This document shows positions 1 through 10,500 of a stretch of DNA of 64,000 nucleotides, piece after piece. Positions within the stretch are counted from its first letter, which is position 1, and every line of letters starts with the position of its first letter. The DNA comes from Craspedostauros australis (Eukaryota > Bacillariophyta > Bacillariophyceae > Mastogloiales > Achnanthaceae), in contig JAMXDE010000015.1 of the NCBI GenBank assembly GCA_026770025.1, positions 1,054,001 through 1,118,000 on the forward strand, given 5' to 3'. The position numbers and the translations under genes were made by a program. Under the pieces are notes generated by a model. It did no database searches. It was not told the DNA's origin and was given only the letters and a program-made list of their open reading frames with translations.

Positions 1-3000
1 CTGTTCCTGCTCGGTGGCGAAGAACGCTCCTGCTTCACGAGCACCCATCCTCCTCCTTGAAAACTCTAAATCTATCATGATCTATCCTTGGAACAGAGGT
101 TGTTGATGCCTTCGTGCAAGTACGAGAGCGTGCCGAAAAACATGTGTGCGGGAACCAACGACAGCAACCAGTGAACACAACAGTCACCAGAAGCAACACT
201 CGCGGCAACAGCAACGAAATCGCCCAAGCTCTGTCCGGAGTCCGTGGCTCGTACTCGACTCGACTCGAGTTGAATTATACTCTGTGCATGGCAATGCCAT
301 GGAACCCAAGGAAGAGAGGCAGATAGATCACAACCCATGCCGAACCAGAAGAGGAAATCTGGAAATATTCTCCCCTTCTCTGCATTGGCACTTGTTGATT
401 CCTCCTGGGAGCTACTCGTGCTTTGGCGTTGTGAAACATCGTCCATGGGACATACTATCGCATGCTGTGGAGCAAGAGTAACAATGGAGCTCTAAACACA
501 CAACGATATCCCACTCGTCGTGAAACGCAGAGAGAACATTGCGGCGAATGCAGAGAAACAACAACCCGTCTCCTTTCGCGAAAGGTGCACAGCAGAGTTC
601 AAGGATCAACATGCCATGCAACCTTCGTCTATTGTCGAAAAAATCACAACCAAAGGAGGCAATCGATCAAAGAACAATGTTCTTTGCGAGATGTTGCACT
701 GGGCGGCGATCTCCACCCTCGCTCAGGACGATCATACGCGTGCGAGTAACGAGGGTTGGCCTGTGCACTGATCCAGTTGCATCCACGAGTAAAGGCGACC
801 TGGTGTTGTTCCATACATGATGCTACGTCGCGCCACGCTCCTCCATTGCACTCCATTGTTGCGCTTCAACATTTTGCCCTTCGTTCAAGTTGCATCCGTT
901 CTGCTGTACTCGTATGAGCCACAAGCAAGATGGGTCGTGCTCCACCTCAAAGGGAACCGCTAGGAGTCCTCGTGATGCCGTTTTCTTCAGTTAAGCGAGC
1001 TTGATTGCATGGGGCACTGAAGGGGCTAATTTGGGTTTGATTGCAACCATGGCACTGCAACACACCAGTCTACGAGTGCGCTACCCTCCTCTGCTCTCCT
1101 GTAACTACCCAGTGCGCATCAGACCTCTCGAAGCCACAGCGGAAAGCAATTACGGCGCGATTCGCAGACCATCATCAAAACGCCGGAAGGTAGAAGGTCG
1201 GGAGTTGACAACGACGACCCATGATGATGACACCTGGCAGCTGCTGAACATGGTTTCGACACATTCCCTGACACGCCTCAACTCATCCCATCTCCATCTC
1301 ACCCCATCTCATCTCTGCCCCACGTCACGGAAAGGGCAGTGTTTCCTACCCGTTTGTCCAAGTTTCGGGTTGAGTGGATACCGCCATGTGCTCGGCACTC
1401 GCCCGGAGCATACCCGACAGAAACGAAAGAACAAAGGCGTGACCCTCACGTGGTCGAAGGGTCTCTGTGGTCCGAGTACGTGGACATGTCCGTGTACCAT
1501 GCAATACGAGAACTCACTTGCTTCGTGGGGATGGAACATGAACTCTGCTGCAGTTGTTGGTTGCACTTACTCTGTGGATGAGATCGAGCGGCGACGGAAA
1601 CGACGGAACGACTCTGCCATGCACATCCTTCTACCGATTCATACGCGCATCTGCATGGGAACTCGCACCAGCAGATTCTTTGCTGTGGCTCGCGCTCGAC
1701 CCGTATGAGCCATGTCGGAGAGCGCTCCTTCCATGCGTCGATGTTCCCCAACCACGGTCCCTCAGAGGAGCGCAACACGCTCAAAGCGGAAGAACAGAAG
1801 CCACATGGGAACGGGAAGAGATCTCCGGTCGCTCCTTCATCTTTTTGTACCCTGGCTGACCCAAACAACGGTACCGTACACGCCAATTCGGTCCGTTGTG
1901 CTGTGGGAGAAGATATTTCGAGTATTCTGTGGTGTCCGCTGGCTTGCCGACTTGACAGTTCGAAAGGTCCGTGATGATGCAAACATAACCGGTTGTTGTG
2001 GAAGCGATAGTTGCTTATTTCTGCGGTGCGTCTCATTGTTACTCGGTTTGTCCTGCTTCTGGAGTTTGTGGCGGCGTGCGTGATTGCGGTTTGTCATTGG
2101 AATGGCAGGATACAAATTACTGGACAAAATTGTATTGAGGAAAGGAGAAGCACTCGTTCCTTGACAATTCTGCGCTCGTCCAAAAACAAACATTTTGGCT
2201 ATCATGTATGGAGAACGCAGAACAGTCGTTCTTGTGGTCGTATTTGTGGTCATGAGGTACAGAGACTTCCCAACAGGTTCTTCCAGTCGCATTCCCAAAG
2301 GCACAAAACGGGGTTGACTTTGACTCATCGTAAGCAGCGACGCAGTCCCTGAAAAGTCAAGATATGTTCCCTCGATGTTCTGTATGGATACAGTTGGGCC
2401 CTTGCTATCACGAGAGAAATCAGTAAGATCAAAGGCATATGCTGAGGATATGCCTTCGGTTTTGTCGGTTGATCTTGAATGCCGCGGAACAGGTTCTGGA
2501 CATTGAAATTGAATAAGTGTTGGTGTTCCGTCTTCAATCCACAGTTCTCACACAAACATATCCCCCAATTCCCCGACCAGATCGCTGCAAGTCAGTCAAG
2601 CTTCGAAAATTGAAGAAGCATCAGCGTGCTCATTCATGGCATCACACCACCATTCCAAGGGAGTGATGAAGACGACAGAATGAAGTTTGGCGTTCTGGTG
2701 TTGAGCAAAGCCCCGGTTGACCACGACTTATCAGTACCACACATGAATTCTTCTCACAATTCGACAGAAACTCCGCAACGACAACGGGTACCACACACAC
2801 ATTCTACCTCCCGCACTGTGCGCTGTCCACTGTGTCCACGACACTCGTCTCACCCTTCCTTCTCTCAAAAGAGGACAACCGCTACTGCTTCTCGCACTTT
2901 GTGAACTGACGCTGGATCGAGAACTTGCGTACACACGACTACCACCGAGTACAGATCACACAAGTGCGTCTGCCTGGGTCGCAGTTCCACACCTCGCCTC

Positions 3001-3470
3001 GCCCACAGACTTCCACTCGTCGAGGCAACATCCATGACGCTTGGTATCCCCTGCGCACAATCTCGAACTCCCATCCATACGAAATCAAGCCAACTGGATA
3101 CCATACAAACTATACCAAACCAACCCATATTCAACGCCGAATCACACCGGAGATCAGACCTGCCTGCATACGCCAGAAAGTGCAAGGCCGCACACTTCAA
3201 CACAACCACTGACGCGACCCAAACAGGTCGAGAACCCACAGATACGAGTCACCACACAGAAGCAGAAGCGCGCCCCGTCGAAACTTCACCGCACGTACGC
3301 GCCCTTGCCATCGAGCAGCACATACCCACAAGCAATAGTCGCACAACCTGAACCAGGTGACACGAGACTGAACAGAAAAGAGCACACCAAGGCAGTACCG
3401 AAAGCATCATTCAAGACAGAGGGCACTACCACATGCACCGCTGTCTCTGTTGCGACGATCCATCCTTTCC
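1..3470. other. Gene-poor left flank
   Basis: I find no convincing gene here. The open frames present (longest about 235 codons, 1001-1708) start at non-ATG codons, lack domain-like composition and overlap equally long frames on the other strand. A perfect 9-bp inverted repeat lies at 2432-2440 and 2448-2456. At 46-48 on the minus strand an ATG in good context opens a frame that runs off the left edge after 16 codons. It could be the start of a gene outside the window, but it is too short to support. The last few hundred bases are presumably promoter and 5' UTR of the gene starting at 3471. Confidence 0.5.
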
Positions 3471-5363
3471 ATGAACCACCAACGATCTGGTTGGAACGAA
3501 GACGACACCACAACCACCAACCGTAGCGTCAGCACCGCAGCGGCATCCGGCGGCGGCAATCCACGCAATTCGTTTCGTCCGATCGTCCATCCACAGCAGC
3601 AAGGACAACAGCAAGAGCATCAACATCAGACAACAAGCAGCACAAGTCATCCTGCGCAAAACATCGAGCCAGCCGCCACCCACGACAGTCATCAAATGAT
3701 CGCCGACCTGCTCAATGTTCGGCCAATCCATTCGCGTGATGTCCAAGTCGTCGGCAACGTCGCACCACTCGACTCATTCCTGCCCGATCAGGCAAGCGAA
3801 GTGTCAGGGTTCCTGAAGTACGTATTCTCCGATGGCTCCGGATCCAGACCAGGAGGCTTCTTGTCGCATCCTCCTCGCGATGACACCTCGCGGACGCAGC
3901 TCCCTCACACACGGCCGATGTTCACTTCTGTGGCACAACCAATCGGCGACACAAGCGTAGACGCTCTGCCAAGGTTGCTGCCATCGGCAATATCATCGAT
4001 ACGCCTCGAACCACGCAACACTGCCGATGAACAGCAGCGTGAACAGCAGCAGCCGGTATGGTCGAGCGGCAATCAAGGCACAACGTCGTCTGAGGATGGC
4101 ACGATCAACTTCGATTCCCAACAAGTCGAGCATATCCATCGCCAACAACGACAACTGCAGGACAGACTCAGTCGATTCCGCCCAAGTCAACTGGGACTGA
4201 AACGCAAGGGACACCTTGGCACTGGCACGCAGCAGCAGCAGCAGCAGGCGACGCAAGGACAGGACCAGAATCGGGCGTGGAGCCAGGAATCAATCCAAGA
4301 CCAGACGCAAGGCCAGAATCAAGATCCATCATCGTCACATGAAGAGCCATCGCTGCAGTTCTCGGAACAAGCAACAAAACGGTTGAAGCTGTCGTCTTCT
4401 CCGAGCGCGTTCAACGAACCATCCATGACATCCTTTCTATCCTTGCGTGGCCACAGTACTCCAATCGCCAAGAACCACGGCATTCCTCCAACGTCGCCGC
4501 AGGAACGAGTTTCACCGCTCATCGAGCAGGCACCGTGGGCGTTGCCGTCCATGTCCACCATGGCCACCACGGGCGTCTCGTCGTTGCCAGATCTTGGTAC
4601 CGACGGGAACAACCGGAGCAGTAGCATGGCATTGGGCACGAGTGATGGCAGCGGTGTCACTCCGCATGCGGGCATGAACATGGGCACCAACACAATCATG
4701 AATACGAATACGGACATAGGCATGAATATGAGTGTGGGCATGGACATGGACATGACTGCAAACATGCAACTTGGCGCGAGCAACCTCATGTCGTCTCTTT
4801 CCATGGCCCCGTTCATGGCTGGCATGCACGACGCCTCCGTCGTGCGTCCGTACCAGAACGATCTGTGGATGCTACGGTACCAAGAGCTGTGTGAGTTCCG
4901 CAGACACAATGGGCACTGCATGGTGGAACCCAAGGACGGCAAGTCGCTCTCGCAGTGGGTCAAGCGGCAGCGATACCAATACAAGCAAAAGATGGAAGGG
5001 CAGCATTCCACGCTCACGGATGATCGCCAGGCGGCATTGGAGAAGATCCTCTTCTGCTGGGATTCCCACGCGGCTGTTTGGACGGAGCGCTACGAAGATC
5101 TGAAGAGGTTCAAGGCCAGGGAGGGACATTGCAATGTGCCGACCAGCTATCCCGAAAATCCCAAGCTCGGGGTCTGGGTGAAGGGACAGCGCCGACAGTA
5201 TAACTTGCACAAGCGCGGGGATAAGTCGACGATAAATCCGGAGCGCATCAATCTTCTGAACGACATCAACTTCGAATGGGACGGCCGGCAGGCCAAGATT
5301 GCAAACAGCAGACGGAACCAGGAACTGCGGGAACAGCAGCAGCGGCGGCAGCAACAGGAATAG
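3471..5363 (+). CDS. Helicase-associated (HA) domain protein, two HA repeats
   Basis: A 630-residue protein, starting at the first ATG of the frame (3471). Residues 1-460 are disordered and rich in Gln, Ser, Thr and His, with several CAG/CAA runs and a Met-rich stretch around residues 400-440 (repeated MNM/MDM). Two helicase-associated (HA, PF03457-type) repeats follow at about 466-531 and 536-604. Each has the typical W...RY..L..F....GHC.V pattern, a central W(V)K.QR..Y and a closing F.WD. The tail is Gln/Arg-rich. HA repeats are three-helix units thought to bind nucleic acid. In diatoms they are common in stand-alone proteins without a helicase core, as here, so a nuclear DNA-binding or regulatory role is a reasonable inference. 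No helicase motifs are present. The reading frame is intact and no intron is needed. Confidence 0.88.
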   Translation: MNHQRSGWNEDDTTTTNRSVSTAAASGGGNPRNSFRPIVHPQQQGQQQEHQHQTTSSTSHPAQNIEPAATHDSHQMIADLLNVRPIHSRDVQVVGNVAPLDSFLPDQASEVSGFLKYVFSDGSGSRPGGFLSHPPRDDTSRTQLPHTRPMFTSVAQPIGDTSVDALPRLLPSAISSIRLEPRNTADEQQREQQQPVWSSGNQGTTSSEDGTINFDSQQVEHIHRQQRQLQDRLSRFRPSQLGLKRKGHLGTGTQQQQQQATQGQDQNRAWSQESIQDQTQGQNQDPSSSHEEPSLQFSEQATKRLKLSSSPSAFNEPSMTSFLSLRGHSTPIAKNHGIPPTSPQERVSPLIEQAPWALPSMSTMATTGVSSLPDLGTDGNNRSSSMALGTSDGSGVTPHAGMNMGTNTIMNTNTDIGMNMSVGMDMDMTANMQLGASNLMSSLSMAPFMAGMHDASVVRPYQNDLWMLRYQELCEFRRHNGHCMVEPKDGKSLSQWVKRQRYQYKQKMEGQHSTLTDDRQAALEKILFCWDSHAAVWTERYEDLKRFKAREGHCNVPTSYPENPKLGVWVKGQRRQYNLHKRGDKSTINPERINLLNDINFEWDGRQAKIANSRRNQELREQQQRRQQQE

Positions 5364-7503
5364 TGCGCCGCTAGACGCTGATGCTGTCAGTCTCAGCCAT
5401 GCTTGTAAATGAACAAAACACACATAGTAAAACCACACGCTACCAATACGCAAGAGTATTACTCCACGAGCAGCATGCTATTCTACGTAAGGACATGAAC
5501 TCCCTACCAGTACTAATAATAGTATTAGATTCTATTATGTCAAGTAGTGCCAGCAACAAACCGATGTCAATTTCTTCGCCGTACAGATCTCTCGTCGTCT
5601 CATCTTTTCATTACAAGTATCGCTCATGTTTGTGTGTTTGCGTGTATGTGTGCGAGCTTGCCTGAGTTCCGTTCCACACTGCTGGGCGATGCAAATGGTC
5701 CAGGGAAGAAATGACGGAGAAAGATACCCGAGAGAGTGCAGACAGAGTAGGCCGCACACGCTGGTGGCTTCAACTTGACGTCATCCTGCAGCGTCAACTG
5801 GGCGTATCGGCTCGGATCATGTACCTGGTGAGGAACAGGCGAGGGTGGCTTCGATACCCCCACGCATCCGCGCCATGTGCCCCCAACCACATCACTTGCC
5901 TCTCCCTCTCTCTCCATGCGAGTAGAGAGAAGACATGATGATGTACCGATGCGGCTATCCTGATGACACGCGGGGCCCATGAGCACAAGGAGCACATTGA
6001 GCAGGAATACGAGCCACTGACGCCAAAGCCGAACTTGCGTCGAGTCGCCAAGAGGAAACGAATGCGGCTGGAGTACGCGGGCACTCTGCAGCACGAAGAA
6101 CAGAGCATTTCCAGAGTTTTCACTCTGCACAGTTTCCTGTTGCCTGGCACCAGCCGAGGCGAGCAAAATGCCACCTTCTTCCTTCTGTGGATTGGTTCGC
6201 TGCAACCTTTCTCCTTGTTATTGATGCGGTTGCATTTGCATTTGCTGTTGGCGCTTCAGATGGTGGCGGCGTTATTTGCCACAGTCTCGACTGTTCTGTT
6301 CTACTGCAAGAGTTACGAGCACCAACGTTAACCTGTTCATGAGCGCATACAGGAGAGAGCACACGCGGAGTATGTGTATTCTGGGTCGTGCTCCACGCTT
6401 TGCTCCACAGCTCTCGGCGCTATCTCCATCCGCTCCGTTGGTCAAACGCTATTGACACTGACGCCGACATCGACATCAACATCAACATCGACGCCAACCT
6501 CGCCATCGCCTCGCGCATGGGACGACTGTGTTGGTGATCGGCGATGTCAAATTGACTGGGCGGATTTGTCACCATTTGCCTGGTTGCATAACTTCTTGCA
6601 CCAGAGTCCAACTTCAAGGTTCTCTTCAACAGACACCTTTTCGCGCGCTCTGCGCCATTGTCCTTTTCCTTTGGCGAATGAGCAAGTTTTGCACACTTGA
6701 CTTGTGGAAAACCCATACTTCTGGGGCACTATCCAATGGTGTCTTAGACATTTCTTCATCACAATGTGCTGGACAACACATGGACTTTGTGAATGCAACC
6801 GCGCTGCCTCACTTTGTGGCAACAAAGTGCACCGATCTGCTTTGCGGTGTGGTGCGGTGTGTTGTGTTGCCAGTGTGAGCTCTCGCCATGACTTCTGCAT
6901 TGCCGTTTGTTGTGTGCTCGGAGTTGTTGGATTCCGGGATTGCGAATTGGGGGATTGACGAGGTACTCGTGGAACACAATACGAATTTGTCAAGACACGG
7001 CATTCTTACCACAGCGACAACTCACTCTGTGCATCAACAAGTGAAGAGCATCCTCTCTTCACCATTCCAGTCCAAACAACTCAGGACACCTTTCTTGAGA
7101 CAATAGCGTCTCTTTCGGACACCCTATTGGACTCATTTGAACATTCTCAGACGAGTCATGAGTTTCGTACTCATGAATGAAAGACCCATCAACAACGTCT
7201 CTGGCCGCGTCAGAAATTGTCACCTTTCGTTCTTTCGTTTCCGATCCTCCAAACAGTCTGCACTCTGCCTCGACACCATCGCGGCAGCCGCAGCTGAGTC
7301 ATCATCAGCATTCGCACGATACTCGTAAAGGGATAATAGACACGAGAACAAAGAAGAGAGGAGCGGAGACGGCGTAAAACGCCATCATTCAAAACGCATC
7401 AAGAGCATCGCTCAGCATCGGGGTCATTGGCACCACTGATCAGCGAGTCCAACGCGAGAGGAGAGAGAACGGAATCCATCACAAGACTGCCACGGCTGAC
7501 GGA
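5364..7503. other. Intergenic, no supported gene
   Basis: About 2.1 kb between two plus-strand genes. Frames of up to about 190 codons exist on both strands (for example 5624-6205 minus) but start at non-ATG codons or have Cys/Ser/His-rich composition typical of chance frames. A short hexamer-like tract (acatcg/acatca) occurs around 6465-6500, and GT-rich simple sequence around 6840-6875. Nothing else is recognisable. Confidence 0.5.
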
Positions 7504-10500
7504 ATGCATCGGATTTGTCGGGGCTTGGTCAAGGTGAACAGCATCATCACGTCGCCCATCGCGTCAGTGGCGCTGCCGCCGCCGCTGCTGCTGCTGCTGT
7601 TGTGTTTGCTGCTGCCCTTCATTCCCACGGTCCATTGCTTCCATTGCTTCGCTATTGGCAACAGTCGCATCGGCCACAACATCCGCGGCAACATCCGAGC
7701 CCACGGCGTGGCATTCGCACACAGGGCTCAACTCGGAGCTCGTGCAGGGGCCCGGCAACACCAGGGCCGACACTTCCTCGCCGCCGCCGCTTCAACACCC
7801 TGTCGCCTTTCTTCTTCGGGATCGGGTGCTGATTTCCATCGATCTTTCGGATCGCGCACCTTCACCGCAAGCCGCATCAGCATGACCCTTGCAAATTCGA
7901 ACTGCGATGAACCGAGTGCAGGTGGCATGGAGGGCGAAACTCGACGTCCGACAACATCTGCCGTTGCGACTGCGGAACCACAAGAACAGCAGTCGCTGTT
8001 GGAAACGCGACTTTTCGGAACCAGCATCATCCACTCGCCCAGTGATTACGAAATCATTGTCGATCAGGATTGGGACAATGTGCAGCACGCGGCGTTGAAG
8101 TCTGGAACGTTATTCAATGGCGACGTCCAAGATCCTTCTGCCATGGCTAAACATGCTGGGCCATCGGATACCCGGGCCGCTGGTGTCATTGAGGTCAAGA
8201 CGCTCGTTTGGGAGGTCACCAATTTCTTCCTCGATCAAGTTGGTTTTGCAAGCGGAGGTACTCCTGATGGCCTGAATGTCGCAGTGGACGATACCAACAC
8301 TGCACTGCAGCAGCAACAACAACAACAACAACAACAACAGCAACGACTGGAGAACCCATTGTACATTGTCACGGTGTGCCAAATGGAAGACAAGGTCGAT
8401 CTGTACAAGATCCGCAATGCTTTGCGATCGATCTACCCATCAGGCACAACATCGTCGCCGCATATCTCCTTGGCCCCGCGGGACACGGCCGAAGGCTTGA
8501 CGGAATTCCAATCCGGCACCATGCCGCCCATCTGCCATGCAACTGACATGCAGTTGTTTGTGGAGCAAGCGGTCGCCGACATGGACGATGGCCAAGTCCT
8601 GAGCCTGGGATCGGGCATGTTGGGTAAGTCGCTGCTTCTGACCAAAGGACGAATGATGGACATCGCCAGGGAGACCAACGCCGTTGGCGTGGCAATTCAT
8701 CCATTTTCCAAGTCACCCACATCCTTGTCAACTTTGGCTGCGCAGGATTCGGCAGTGATGAATGCAAGCAGCGACGGCGACGCCAGCATGGACATGGACA
8801 TGGACACGGACCATCGATCTCAAGCATCCCAGGGTTCAAAGCAAAATTCCGACAAGAATTCCGGCAAAACGAGACCAAGCAGCTACCAGACACCCATGGA
8901 CCGATTGGCAGAGTATCGTAAGCTCCCCAACGCCATCGATCGGGCCAAGCTGCTGCGATCCACGGCGAGGAGGAAGGGCAGATTCTCTGACGTGGAGAAG
9001 CTGGTGGCCGAAGCCGTCGATACCGACGATTTCGCCGCAGTCATGAAGGTGTGCCCGAAGTTGGGGCCGGATCGCAACGCGTTGCATTTGGCGGCCTGGA
9101 AGGGTGACATGGCCACTGTCCGGCTGCTGGTGGAAACATCGAAGAAGTTCGACGAGACGGCCGACGTCATCAACCGCGTCTCCGTGGGCAGCAGCAACTA
9201 CGGCAAGACGCCGATTTTCTACAGCCTCACCCAATGCCGTGACGAGATGATCCGGTACTTCCTGGACGAAGGTGCCTCGTTGTTGTTTGTCAACAACAAG
9301 GGTCAAACACCGTGCTCCATCGCGCCAACGCACTTGCCGGAAGAACTGTGTGACTACATGTACCAGAAGGAGGCGGAACAGCTTCGCGCTGGTGGTAAAT
9401 TCGTCAATTATCGGGAATCCGAGTCTGACGAGCGCATGTACGGTGACCTGGATCCGAGATTCGCCATCGATTGCGTCAACATGGGTGAGGACGTGGTTCC
9501 ACAGATTGAGGCGTTCAAGGAGAGCCTGCAGAATGCGTCCAGCACTTCGATCATCGACGGCGTCCCGACGGACTTTGCACCGCGCAGCCTCCGACCCACC
9601 ACAAGATGGTGGAAGCGAGATGACAAATCGTTGGAGAGCGCGAACTTGGGCGAGGGTCCCGCAATCACCTTCACCCAATCTCGTGAGATGGTCAAGGGCA
9701 GCCGACGTCGTCAAAAGCTGAAATTGAAGAGACAGCAACGGCAGCAGATGGAAGAAAAGCTGAAGGCTGTGGAGGAAGACGACGATGCGTTGCTTCCGGA
9801 CATTGATTCGATGGAACGGCTCACGCTTGCGGAAGTGTTTCCGACTGCTGGACGCACTAACAACAACGATGTCGATAACGACCATGATGACAGAACCATC
9901 CCAGCGCCATCGGTGACGCTCGTTAACAATCTCGAGTCAGCCCGTGCCTTCGCTGCCGAAGTGCAACGCACGCTTGATTACGCAAACGAGAAGTTGAAAG
10001 AACAGGATGAGGAGACGACCGCACCTGCGGAATCCAAAGCAACAACGGCAGAGAAAGGAGTAAACAGTGATGGCGATCTGTTGATCCTGAAATGCGCCTG
10101 GGGGTTGGATTGCGAATGGAGGCCTGGGTCCCAGTGTGGCAAGGACAGCCCCGTTGAAACGCTGCAACTGAGCAGTCGCAACGCGGCCTTCGTCATCGAC
10201 GTTCGGACCATCTTTTCTGAGCCCTCACCAAGCGAATCGCATGAAACCAGACAGCTGCTGACGTCTGCGCTGCAGGCTCTGCTGCGATCCAAGGCCATCG
10301 CACTGGTCGGATTTGGTATTCAGCAAGACATCGGCAAGCTGGCGGCGTCGTTCCCAAAGCAAAAAGCATTCGAATTGTACGAGTCCGTCATCGACCTGCC
10401 TTCCGTATCCAATACAGCATTCCCGAAATCCTTCAAAATCAAACGCTGCATGACGAGCCTGTCGAAGATGGTGGCATCGCTCATGGAAAAGCGGTTGGAT

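Noticed and set aside
1-48. ATG-initiated frame running off the left edge on the minus strand
   Set aside because: Only 16 codons are visible; a good context alone is not enough evidence for a gene.
1001-1708. 235-codon open frame on the plus strand
   Set aside because: Starts at TTG, has no domain-like pattern, and overlaps a similarly long frame on the other strand (1446-2036); treated as chance.
8836-9885. 349-codon frame antisense to the ankyrin region
   Set aside because: Shadow of the coding strand; no motifs of its own.
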